From contig DYKB01000013.1 of NCBI GenBank assembly GCA_020722815.1, positions 46,746 to 110,745 on the forward strand: a stretch of 64,000 bases of DNA, read 5' to 3'. The notes under the pieces were generated by a model. It saw nothing but the letters and a program-made list of their open reading frames with translations. It did no database searches and was not told the origin of the DNA. This stretch comes from Caldithrix sp. Its GTDB lineage: Bacteria; Zhuqueibacterota; Zhuqueibacteria; Thermofontimicrobiales; Sulfurfontimicrobiaceae. Both the position numbers and the translations under genes were made by a program. Shown here in pieces: positions 38,218 to 46,758 of the stretch; position 1 is the first letter of the stretch; each line of letters starts with the position of its first letter.

Positions 38218-38490
38218 TTATAAAACGATTTTTTGGGGCGAATAATTCTTTTGGGAGGGTATATGTTTTATGCCCAACAATCCATCTATCGCCAGGGCTT
38301 CATCCAGCAATGGCCAATGAATACCATAGCCGGATGGGGATACCGTGTAATGCGCCCGTTCATTTTCCGATGCCCTGAATAACTTGCCTGAAATTTTTTC
38401 TAACAGAAACGTGTATTCCTGGTTATCAACAATTAAATACATTTTATTGGCATCGAATTTTATGGATTTTATATGATGTGCCTTTTGCAT
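38218..38490 (-). CDS. DUF2442 domain protein
   Basis: 90 residues. The C-terminal SGYGIHWPLLDEALAIDGLLG is the DUF2442 signature. Such proteins commonly pair with DUF4160 proteins in small two-gene modules suspected to be toxin-antitoxin-like. Here a MITE (38499-38638) ends 8 bp before the start codon and has removed any recognisable ribosome site, and the DUF4160 partner upstream is broken. Expression is therefore doubtful. Confidence 0.82.
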   Translation of the reverse strand: MQKAHHIKSIKFDANKMYLIVDNQEYTFLLEKISGKLFRASENERAHYTVSPSGYGIHWPLLDEALAIDGLLGIKHIPSQKNYSPQKIVL

Positions 38491-38498
38491 TTATTTCG

Positions 38499-38638
38499 TG
38501 TTTGTCCCCAAACGCACCCGGTACTGTCATTGCGAGGCGCTTTTTGCCGAAGCAATCCCCTTTGGTATCACTGGGGATTGCTTCGTTGCAAAAAGCGCTC
38601 CTCGCAATGACAGCCTGGTGCCGTTTTCGGAGAGGCAC
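38499..38638. repeat. MITE-like palindrome, copy C
   Basis: Same family as 14777-14916 and 20222-20355: GTACTGTCATTGCGAGGCGC and GCGCTCCTCGCAATGACAG arms, GCCGAAGCAATCCCC and GGGGATTGCTTCG inner arms. Here the outer ends are diverged (GTTTGTCCCCAAACG, CGTTTTCGGAGAGGCAC). It lies exactly between the DUF4160 remnant and the DUF2442 gene. Confidence 0.85.
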
Positions 38639-38761
38639 TATTTAGCCTCCCTCAGGAATTTATTCCATTCACTTTCGATAAACTCAAAATATTCAAATAT
38701 AATTTTTTTTACCTGATGTTTATCTTTACTGCCATCCCATAATGAACAAAATGGTCGGCAT
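38638..38761 (-). pseudogene. DUF4160 protein, internally deleted remnant
   Basis: The minus strand has a DUF4160-like start MPTILFIMGW at 38761, then a stop. In another frame the family-like C-terminus FEYFEFIESEWNKFLREAK ends at the TAG 38640-38638. Together they are far shorter than the usual 80-90 residues, so the middle has been deleted. The remnant abuts MITE copy C. Confidence 0.6.
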
Positions 38762-38853
38762 GACACGCTCCGCGGGTTATTGTAATTTAATGTTTCATAC
38801 TTTATAAAATAGCAAAAATTTGCTTGAAAGTCAATTTAAAAATTTAGCATTAT

Positions 38854-38940
38854 CTCCCACACTCCCGCTCACCTGTTCTCCCCCTCCATCCGCTCCCACA
38901 CTCCCGCTCACCTGTTCTCCCCCTCCATCCGCTCCCACGC
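38854..38940. repeat. 39-bp tandem duplication at methylase 3' end
   Basis: A 39-bp unit starting CTCCCACACTCCCGCTCACC occurs at 38854 and 38893 with a partial third copy from 38932. The unit covers the last codons and stop of the methylase gene, so the C-terminal coding end has been copied just after the stop. Confidence 0.8.
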
Positions 38941-41900
38941 TTCCAGCACCAACCGCCGTGTCCGATACTCCCCATATTTCCGAATCTCCTTCTCCTTCAG
39001 CACCCGAAACGTTTCGCCGGGGAAATCGGGGCCGTAGACGTCCTGCGGGTCGAGGATGTAGCGGAGTTCCTCGGTGGTGAGGCCGTAGAGTTTGGCGTAA
39101 ATGGCGTCGAGTTCGGCTTTGAGCACGGCGCGGCGGTCTTCGTCCCATTTGAAGGGCGGGAGGGGAATGCCGGTTTCATCGATTTCACACCAGTCCGGCG
39201 GTTGCCAGGGGTGACCGCCGGTGACGGCCTGGTTTTCTTGCCATTGCTGCTGAATGGCCGCCCGCAAGGTTTCGTCGGCTTCTTTCCAGACGTCGTCGGC
39301 AAAGGATTTGATATCCCAGGAGGTATATATTAATTCTAATCCTTTTAGAATTATTTTTATTTTTTCTAATATTGAATAATTGGCTGGAATTAAAAATGGA
39401 AACTGCTTTACATTAAAGTATGACATTGAGGTTCCACCCACTTTTTGTCGGGCTATAAAATCAAATATAAAAGAGCTAACCATACCGGTCAAACAAATAA
39501 AATTTTTTACATCTAAATTTGAAATTAGTATTTGTAGCTTATGATTGGCTGCATTATATGGGAAAATAGAGGTTACAAATGTTCTTTCATTTGTATTATT
39601 CGTTACATCTCTGAATCCCAAAAACCATTTTTTATCTGTTTGTTCCTTCACTAATCTCTCCTCCACCCAATACCACGGCAAAATCTGATAATTCGGATCC
39701 TGATATTGTTCCAAAGTCGGCGTTGGCGTCTGGGTAGAAGTCCGGCTATCCACACCGGCATAGCTCCCAAAACGATGGTCATAATGCCAGATCATTTTGG
39801 CCTCATACAACGGCAGCCAGATTTCCTCGCCCCGCTTCATCCGGTTCCCCCATAATTGAAAGCCTTCTGCTTCCAATTGCGGCCGGGTGCGGAAAAGATG
39901 GGAGTCGTTACTCATGTGAAACATCGTGGCAAATTTTACTCCCCACGGATTTTCGCCGGTGGTTTCGTTGATCAGCACGGGCACGCGCTGGTAGATTTTG
40001 GTGGTCAGTTCAGCATCAATGCGGGTGCGAAAGACCGGGCAGGTTTTGGTATTGGGATTGAGCCGCAGAAAATCGGCTTTGCTCAGGCTGAAAACGCGTA
40101 AATGATCCTGTAACTGCCCGGTACGGGTGAGGAAAAAAGCAAACCGGGCTTGCACCTTCCCGAGATCCCGTCCTGCCAGCGTGAGCAGGGAAAATTTGTA
40201 ACGACTATCCACATCCTTAAAAATTTTTTCGCGGTTTTCAAAATCAAACAGGCTCACCAGCCGATTCTGTTCCACCATGGCGCCAAAGAAAGCCTTGTTG
40301 CTATCGTCAGTGGCAATTCCGGTGGGGACAATAAAGCCGGAACGCCCTGACGGGTTGATGAGCGCGGAAAAGAGTTCGGCGAAAATCGAATAGGTATTAA
40401 TATCGCCCACCGCAGTTAATTGGCAACGGCTGCTATCCCGTAAAAATTTACCGGTAGCGTCAGCGGTGTGCATGGCATACGTATATTCGGCAAATAATAC
40501 AGGATTACTTTGCGGTAAGGCGTTGATCATCCGATTTCGGGCGGCAGCATTGACGGCATTGGCAATGGCCGTATCCCGAATGGCAAAAAATTCCTGTTGC
40601 TGTAGTTTTATTCGCTCCCACGGCGGATTGCCCAGCATGACATCAAATCCCCCCTGGGCAAAGACATCGGGGAACTCCAGCGGCCAGTGGAAAAATTTAT
40701 GCGCAATGGACAGGGTATTGGCCTGGCCGATCATGGGGCCGTAAGCGGTGCCGAGGCTTTCCATAAAATTGATTAACCGTTCGCTGGTGGGCGCCGCGGC
40801 TTTGTGAACTGGCTGGTATGGAAAAAAGAAGGCGGCGGTCCAGAGATTACAGGCGGTCCAGTCTTTGTACCAATGGGGATTGGCGCGATAGTGTTCGTAA
40901 TTTTCACGCACCCGATTCACGGCGGTGAGGTCATCCTGCGGGATCTGTTCCAGCCGGTGATAAAGCATGGCAAATGGCTGACCTGCTGCCGGTGTGGTCT
41001 GTTCAAAATCCAGAGTGATTTGCCGGGTTTTCTGGTATCGGGCATTGGCCTGTTTCAGTTCCCGGCAGACATCCTTATCATCGCCGGTAACCGGATTAAA
41101 TGCGCCGTCGGGAATGCCCGCTTTGAGCACCTTTAAATCGGTAACGCCCACCAGGCTGTTGCCGCAGCGGATTTTGTGGTTGAGAAAGGTGAGGGGTTTG
41201 CCGCTGTTATGCCCTTCGAGCCAGAGCGCGAGTTTGCAGAGTTCCACGGCATCAGGATTCAAGTCCACGGCGTAAATACAGTGCTGAATCACCTCCCGAA
41301 GGGCAGTCCGAAAGATCGCCGGCGCGGGATTTTCTTCACCACTGCGAATCCGGGCGAGATACCAGGCAATAGTACGTGCGGCGGCAAGGAGGATATGCCC
41401 GCTGCCAGCCGCAGGATCACAAACTTTAAGCTGCAACAGGGCCTGAATGCGGGCTTCCTGAATCGCGGCGCTGCTTTTCGCCGCAGTCGTGGCCGCCTTC
41501 AAACGGTCTTCAATCACGGGGATGAGCGCGGATTTGATGAGTTCATTGACCAGATCCGGCCGGGTGTAATACGAGCCGGTGGTTTTGCGTTCGGTGCCTT
41601 CATGAAAAGTGAAATCAATCTGGCGCGGTTGAATGACCTCGCCTGCGGGCGCCAGCCCCTGAATCACGGGGTGAAGATCGAGCAAGCCTTCATAAACCGA
41701 GCCGAGTTCCTCCACATCGAGCGCCCGATAGTTAATGGGCACCAGATTGTGCTGTTCATCGGTAAATTCGTTCAAATTACGGATGGATTCCAGTAATAAT
41801 TTATTGTTAATCAGGCAATTTTGCAAATCCGCAAGCGTCTGGCTGTTAAAAAGTTCACCGTCCAGGGGTTGAATTCCCAGTGAAGGGCCCGCGCCCGCTT

Positions 41901-42993
41901 CTTCAAAGAGGCGGAAAGTAGCCAGCAAGCCCTGCCACAAATCGGTAAAATCTTCCTGAAAAAGGGCGCGGTTGCGGCTGATTTTGCGCAGCCGGGCCAG
42001 GCTGTAATATTGCCAGTAGATGCGTTTTTTCCGGGCGATGGCTTCAGAGCGATCTTCGGGGTCGTAAACGAGATCGCGTTCTTCGATGACCATGAGAAAA
42101 AGCAGGCGGTAGATAAGTCGCCAGAGCTGGCGATAGAAGTCCTGGGGAGCCATCTGGCCGGCCTGCAATTTTGCCCGCAGCGGGTGATTGGCCGGATGGT
42201 GCAAAAATCCGATGCCGAGCGCCAGGAGCGATTCGCGGACCGCGCGGCTCAGGCCATCCCGAATGCGGTTGCCGCTCTCGATGCTATCCTGATAATATTT
42301 TTCCAAGAGACATTTTTCGGTTTCGCCCTTGCTGCGGGGGAACCGGGTGGCATGCAGCAGGCGGTAGAGGAGCGTAAATTCGCTGTATTTATCCTCCTCC
42401 AGCAGGCGTTTGAGGTCGCATTCGATATAGGTGAGTTTCACCAGCCGGCCGCTGTCCCGCATGAGGCGCAGGCTGAGGCCATTAGTCGCCAGGCCGTAGA
42501 GGTGCTCGGTGACATTGAGGTATTCCTGTACGGTGCTATGCGGGGAGAGCCGGGAGGTGCCGCCGCTGGATTTGATGTCGAGGGTGTTTTTTTCCGGATG
42601 GCCGGGGTCGTAAAAGCCGACGATGTGCATGGGCAGGCCATCCAGGTTGGCGGCGGTATGACTGATGGCGTAGTTCTGATTATTCCCGCCGGTCAGGGAG
42701 GTACGCTGGGCGCTGATTTCAAAGTTCAGGGCCATGAAGAAGCCGCTCATCCAACGCCGGGTGAGCGACGTGCCGTAGGGGTCGGAAGCCGGCAGATTTT
42801 GGCTGCGCTCCTGGAAGTGCTGCCAATCGAGTTTGATGCGGCTCCAGGCGTATTCGATTTCGCTGCGGAGGTTGGCGCCGGGTTCGAGGCCGAAGTCTTT
42901 GGCCAGTTGGCCGTCGGCTTGCGCCTGTTCGATTTTTTGCAGGATCTCTTCGGAGATCAGGTTGCCGTGGATGTTGATGGTGGTGTAGCGCAT
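38908..42993 (-). CDS. DrmMI-like N6-adenine DNA methyltransferase (Eco57I type)
   Basis: 1361 residues. The central methyltransferase core shows SAM motif I DPAAGSGHILLAAAR (near 523) and catalytic motif NPPWERI (near 787), with TGSYYTRPDLVNELI before it, as in Eco57I/PglX-type N6-adenine methylases. Large N- and C-terminal parts should carry target recognition and helicase contacts; the C-terminus ends with EIRKYGEYRTRRLVLEAW. With the two helicases upstream it forms a DISARM-like defence set, in which it would mark host DNA. The gene is clearly GC-richer than the large helicase gene. An IS200-type insertion separates it from the helicases, so its transcription may be uncoupled. Confidence 0.88.
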   Translation of the reverse strand: MRYTTINIHGNLISEEILQKIEQAQADGQLAKDFGLEPGANLRSEIEYAWSRIKLDWQHFQERSQNLPASDPYGTSLTRRWMSGFFMALNFEISAQRTSLTGGNNQNYAISHTAANLDGLPMHIVGFYDPGHPEKNTLDIKSSGGTSRLSPHSTVQEYLNVTEHLYGLATNGLSLRLMRDSGRLVKLTYIECDLKRLLEEDKYSEFTLLYRLLHATRFPRSKGETEKCLLEKYYQDSIESGNRIRDGLSRAVRESLLALGIGFLHHPANHPLRAKLQAGQMAPQDFYRQLWRLIYRLLFLMVIEERDLVYDPEDRSEAIARKKRIYWQYYSLARLRKISRNRALFQEDFTDLWQGLLATFRLFEEAGAGPSLGIQPLDGELFNSQTLADLQNCLINNKLLLESIRNLNEFTDEQHNLVPINYRALDVEELGSVYEGLLDLHPVIQGLAPAGEVIQPRQIDFTFHEGTERKTTGSYYTRPDLVNELIKSALIPVIEDRLKAATTAAKSSAAIQEARIQALLQLKVCDPAAGSGHILLAAARTIAWYLARIRSGEENPAPAIFRTALREVIQHCIYAVDLNPDAVELCKLALWLEGHNSGKPLTFLNHKIRCGNSLVGVTDLKVLKAGIPDGAFNPVTGDDKDVCRELKQANARYQKTRQITLDFEQTTPAAGQPFAMLYHRLEQIPQDDLTAVNRVRENYEHYRANPHWYKDWTACNLWTAAFFFPYQPVHKAAAPTSERLINFMESLGTAYGPMIGQANTLSIAHKFFHWPLEFPDVFAQGGFDVMLGNPPWERIKLQQQEFFAIRDTAIANAVNAAARNRMINALPQSNPVLFAEYTYAMHTADATGKFLRDSSRCQLTAVGDINTYSIFAELFSALINPSGRSGFIVPTGIATDDSNKAFFGAMVEQNRLVSLFDFENREKIFKDVDSRYKFSLLTLAGRDLGKVQARFAFFLTRTGQLQDHLRVFSLSKADFLRLNPNTKTCPVFRTRIDAELTTKIYQRVPVLINETTGENPWGVKFATMFHMSNDSHLFRTRPQLEAEGFQLWGNRMKRGEEIWLPLYEAKMIWHYDHRFGSYAGVDSRTSTQTPTPTLEQYQDPNYQILPWYWVEERLVKEQTDKKWFLGFRDVTNNTNERTFVTSIFPYNAANHKLQILISNLDVKNFICLTGMVSSFIFDFIARQKVGGTSMSYFNVKQFPFLIPANYSILEKIKIILKGLELIYTSWDIKSFADDVWKEADETLRAAIQQQWQENQAVTGGHPWQPPDWCEIDETGIPLPPFKWDEDRRAVLKAELDAIYAKLYGLTTEELRYILDPQDVYGPDFPGETFRVLKEKEIRKYGEYRTRRLVLEAWERMEGENR

Positions 42994-43084
42994 ACTGGTG
43001 TCTCTTCGTTATGTAGTTAGTCTCTGTATTATCGGCGTATCAGTGCTGCCGGTATCGACGGTGTAGCGTTACTGTTACAATAAT

Positions 43085-43225
43085 AAAACCTCTACGAGGT
43101 TTTTGGAACTTGATGACGGAGACGCTGGCTCTGTTACACCTATATAACCTCTACGAGGTTTTAGACTGAGTCGTTTTACGGGGTCACTGGTCATCGCCCA
43201 GCGCCTCCCAGCACCTCGTAGAGGT
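43085..43225. repeat. Three REP-like ACCTCTACGAGGT hairpins
   Basis: AAAACCTCTACGAGGTTTT at 43085-43103, AACCTCTACGAGGTT at 43146-43160, and the inverted ACCTCGTAGAGGT at 43213-43225. They lie immediately downstream of the IS200-type transposase gene; variants with CATC/GATG arms lie at 43758-43776 and 46714-46732. Confidence 0.85.
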
Positions 43226-43242
43226 TCTATTCTTGTACCGTT

Positions 43243-43716
43243 CTATTCCTGTACATCAAAAAACTCAAACAAATACCTTTCATCATACTCAATCTCAAAT
43301 TTTTTGAGCAACTCCACATACTCATCCCGAAAGGTACGCTTTGCATGATGCCGTTCCTGATTTGAGATGTAATTATAAACCCGCTCCAGATGAGATCGGC
43401 TATAGGAAAACGCCCCATAACCATTTTGCCATTGAAAGTTTCCCCTGAACCAATTTTTCTCATTCATAAAATCAGACGAGCTTTTTTTGATTGCCCAGAC
43501 CAGATCCGATATTGTCTCATTGGGATATAATCCCACCAGAATATGCACATGATCGGATACGCCATTGACATTGATGGATTTATGTTTTCGTTCGGTAATA
43601 ATCCCGCTGATATAACTGAACACTTCACTCCGGATTTCTGGCCGTAACAATCGCTGCCGATATTTCACGGCGAACACTAACTGGATATATAATTGGGTGA
43701 ATACGCCGGGTTTCAT
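43243..43716 (-). mobile_element. IS200/IS605-type Y1 transposase gene
   Basis: Intact 157-residue Y1 (HUH) transposase: VSDHVHILVGL carries the two metal-binding His, and the catalytic Tyr is expected in VYNYISNQERHH. AGGAGATAAC precedes the ATG. Such enzymes cut single-stranded DNA at subterminal hairpins; matching short palindromes lie on both sides (43085-43225 and 43758-43776). It has inserted between the methylase and the SNF2 helicase of the DISARM-like locus, in the same orientation as those genes. Confidence 0.9.
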
Positions 43717-43757
43717 GTTATCTCCTATTGTTTATGATTAATTTTATCTACAAGAGT

Positions 43758-43776
43758 AAAACATCTACGATGTTTT
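43758..43776. repeat. REP-like hairpin AAAACATCTACGATGTTTT
   Basis: Perfect 8-bp arms with a TAC loop, the same design as the ACCTCTACGAGGT hairpins on the other side of the transposase, with C-T to C-A compensating changes in the stem. Confidence 0.8.
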
Positions 43777-43811
43777 GAACCCCCCCGCTCGCTTCTCTCG
43801 CACCCCCTACC

Positions 43812-46688
43812 TCACACCTCCGGCAACAGGATGTAGACGCCCAGCACATCCATGGGCAGCACGGGCTCGACGACCTCGTACTGGCTGCCTTTCACGAGCT
43901 TTCGAAACCGGGTATGGGCTTCCACCAGGTGCCGGGCCCGTTCCAGCGCGATGGGATCAGTTTGGGTTCGGAATTTTTGATTGTTATTTATCCATTCCAT
44001 CTCGTTATTCAGCCAGTATTTTTCTTCGGGTGGATCGATATTGCCGGCAGCTTTTACCGAAAGGAGGAGCGACATGGCTTCAGCTTTTTGAATAAAATTT
44101 CCATTGGCCAGTGCGCCGCGATAGCCCCAGAGCCACATTTCTTCAGCGACAATCTCCTGTTTATTCAAATGTTCAGCAATGACATTCCGCACCCGGAACT
44201 GAAAGAGCACCGTTTTTTGGGAGACGTCCCGGGTGCGTAAGACGGCAGCGCGGGCGGCGGCCCTGTTCGCACCGGCCAGGGCATCGTTCAGTACCGTCTG
44301 GGCGAGTTGCTCGGTAAAAGGGTGATTCCGTCCCAGGTATTGATAACCCGCCGGCGTCGAGGATTTGAACGAAATCAGGATTTCATTTTTATCAGTCAGC
44401 AATTCCCGCAGGCGCTGGGGAATATTGGCGGTAAAAAGGCGATAGCCCTCTTTTTTCTCATCTAACTGAACGTCCATCAATCGCAGGGTCTGCACCACAA
44501 ATTGTTCAACTGCGTTCACATCACCAATTGCGTCATCGATTTCTTTAAGGTCCTGTTCAATCTCTTCGGCCTTAATGGCATTCTGGGCAAAGATGGTGCG
44601 GGATGCTTTTTCCCGGGCAGCCGCTGCATCGAATGCCAGCGCCACTTTGTGCTCTTCAACTTCAATCTCTTCGGTTTCAAAGAGCGCAAGCTGGTGATGA
44701 ACTTGCCTGATGGCGGCTGGTTTGAGGAGAATGGCATTGGTGACGGCTTCCATGACCGTCGCGCTATTTTCCGGAAAGGGAACGCTGATGCCGGTGGATT
44801 TTCGAATTTCCTGAGCTTTGCGCAGGAGCACTTTGAGTACCACGCCATCGATGGGATTGTTGCTGCCATAGAGCAGGGCCACTTCCACTTTTTCCGCCGG
44901 CTGGCCGAACCGGTCGATGCGCCCTTCCCGCTGCTCCAATCGATTGGGATTCCAAGGGAGATCGTAATGCAGCACGGCATTAAAGCCAGCCTGGAGGTTA
45001 ATGCCTTCACTGAGGCAGTCGGTGGCAATGAGCAGCCGGCGTTCGGATTTGAGCATGGCCTCAATTTTTTCCCGGCGCAATTCGTCATTCAGTTCGCTGG
45101 TAATCACTTCAATATGCAAAGACGGAAAATCCTTTTGCGGAAAAGCCGTTTTACAAATCTCGTCGAGATAATTAGCGGTTTGAATATAGCGGCAGAAAAC
45201 CACCGGATTCCAGCGCTTTGAAGCGTCGGCCTGAAGCCATTTTTGAATTTGATTGACCGCAGCACGGGCTTTCCGGTCTTTTTCCATGCCGTAGCGCGCT
45301 TTTAATTTCCGGGCATATTGCAGCAACCGGCGGGATTCGTTATCCGTAGTGGTTTCGGCTTTGCCGAGGATAGATAGCGGCAAATTGTCATCCGGGACAA
45401 AGTCCACATCCAGCACCCCATCGGCTGCGGAATCATTTGCGGTGAGATCGTCCTCACCGAGATCGGCTTCGGCGGTCAGCAGCCGTTTTTTTTGGGATTT
45501 CTTTTCGAGCATGGAAATACCGGCGGCCGGGCTGCTCATCACGCCGCGCAGCAGGGCCAGGGCATCCCAATAGTTGTAACGCTGCTTACGGTGATCGGAA
45601 CTGCTGGTGCGAATTATCTCCCGGGCATAGTTCAGGATTTCATTAAAAATTTCGGCGTATTCGACACCGATTTCATAGGGACAATCGATGGAGTTGCGGT
45701 CCGGAAATTGGGTTTCTTCATCCAGCCACTTCAGAATATCCTGCCGGCGGCGTTGAATAAAATGACGCGCCAGTGTTTTGCGCTGCGCTTCAGATGATTG
45801 AACTATTTCTATCTTTTCAAATTCAGGATCCAATAAACCCAGCAGGGATTGAAATTCGGCCTGTTTGCCACTATGCGGCGTGGCCGTCAGGAGGACGAGA
45901 TGCTGGTGTTTCTTTTTGGTTACCAACTCGTGGAGTAATTTGTGGCGCAATTGCTGAGAAAGATTCGCACCGGCTGGCCGGGCGCATGTGTGGGCCTCAT
46001 CCACGATAATCAATTCCGGGGTGTGATTTAAAAAAACCTGACGTTTGGGTTCCGTTTTTATGTAATCAATGGAAATAATTTGAAATGGAAAAGCCTGGAA
46101 AATATTTTCATTCAGGCGAATCTGTCTTTCCAGTGCCGTAGCGGTTCCGGACCGAATAATCACCGCTTCCATGCCAAATTTACTTTTCAGTTCATCCTGC
46201 CACTGGTCGCAAAGGTGCGGCAGACAGACGATGGCCAGGCGTTTAATTTCCCGGCGCTCATAGAGTTCTTTGGCGACCAGCAGGGCTTCGATGGTTTTCC
46301 CCACGCCCACATCATCGGCAATGAGGAGCCGGACCGTTTCCTGCCGCAGCGCCATAATCAGGGGAACCATCTGATAGGCCCGCGGGCGAAAGGAAAGCTT
46401 GCCCAGACAGCGAAAAGGGCCGGCGGCATTTCGAAATAACAGCCGGGCCGCGTTGTAGAGCAACTTTGCCGAAGAAAAATCGCTCAGGTCCTTTTCGGAC
46501 GGTTTGATAAAATTATAGGTTTGGGGGATGTCGTTTTCAGTGGCCAGCGGTTTATAGATGCCGGTGATTTCATCTTCTGAACCGCCCAGGGGTTTTAATA
46601 AAAATAATTCGTCATCATCCGATGGTAATACCACCCATGGCCGTTGGCGCACGGTGACTAAACTGCCGGGTTTGAAATTGAAATTCAT
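43812..46688 (-). CDS. DrmD-like SNF2 family helicase
   Basis: 958 residues. SF2 motifs are in order: Walker A ADDVGVGKTIEA near 125, DEAH box IIVDEAHTCARP near 226, motif III LLTATPHSG, and the C-terminal helicase lobe with LSEGINLQAGFN and HYDLPWNPNRLEQREGR, RIDRFGQ near 586. This is the form seen in DrmD of DISARM class 1 and related defence helicases. The C-terminal 300 residues are helical and charged. It follows the giant helicase by 70 bp and should be co-transcribed. Role: DNA translocase in the antiphage complex, by inference from context. Confidence 0.88.
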   Translation of the reverse strand: MNFNFKPGSLVTVRQRPWVVLPSDDDELFLLKPLGGSEDEITGIYKPLATENDIPQTYNFIKPSEKDLSDFSSAKLLYNAARLLFRNAAGPFRCLGKLSFRPRAYQMVPLIMALRQETVRLLIADDVGVGKTIEALLVAKELYERREIKRLAIVCLPHLCDQWQDELKSKFGMEAVIIRSGTATALERQIRLNENIFQAFPFQIISIDYIKTEPKRQVFLNHTPELIIVDEAHTCARPAGANLSQQLRHKLLHELVTKKKHQHLVLLTATPHSGKQAEFQSLLGLLDPEFEKIEIVQSSEAQRKTLARHFIQRRRQDILKWLDEETQFPDRNSIDCPYEIGVEYAEIFNEILNYAREIIRTSSSDHRKQRYNYWDALALLRGVMSSPAAGISMLEKKSQKKRLLTAEADLGEDDLTANDSAADGVLDVDFVPDDNLPLSILGKAETTTDNESRRLLQYARKLKARYGMEKDRKARAAVNQIQKWLQADASKRWNPVVFCRYIQTANYLDEICKTAFPQKDFPSLHIEVITSELNDELRREKIEAMLKSERRLLIATDCLSEGINLQAGFNAVLHYDLPWNPNRLEQREGRIDRFGQPAEKVEVALLYGSNNPIDGVVLKVLLRKAQEIRKSTGISVPFPENSATVMEAVTNAILLKPAAIRQVHHQLALFETEEIEVEEHKVALAFDAAAAREKASRTIFAQNAIKAEEIEQDLKEIDDAIGDVNAVEQFVVQTLRLMDVQLDEKKEGYRLFTANIPQRLRELLTDKNEILISFKSSTPAGYQYLGRNHPFTEQLAQTVLNDALAGANRAAARAAVLRTRDVSQKTVLFQFRVRNVIAEHLNKQEIVAEEMWLWGYRGALANGNFIQKAEAMSLLLSVKAAGNIDPPEEKYWLNNEMEWINNNQKFRTQTDPIALERARHLVEAHTRFRKLVKGSQYEVVEPVLPMDVLGVYILLPEV

Positions 46689-46713
46689 TGTTTTTTTCCA
46701 GTGTTACACGAAT

Positions 46714-46732
46714 AAGACATCTATGATGTTTT
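46714..46732. repeat. REP-like hairpin between the two helicase genes
   Basis: AAGACATCTATGATGTTTT, a slightly imperfect member of the same hairpin family that surrounds the IS200-type gene 3 kb away. Confidence 0.65.
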
Positions 46733-46758
46733 ATTTCATGAAACTTGTAGCGGTTCTA

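Noticed and set aside
42010..43020. A 336-codon plus-strand ORF opposite the methylase gene
   Set aside because: It is the antisense shadow of a GC-rich coding sequence; no ribosome site, no family features, and the minus-strand gene has clear methylase motifs.
44502..45221. A 239-codon plus-strand ORF opposite the SNF2 helicase
   Set aside because: Antisense shadow; the helicase motifs in the other strand explain the open frame.
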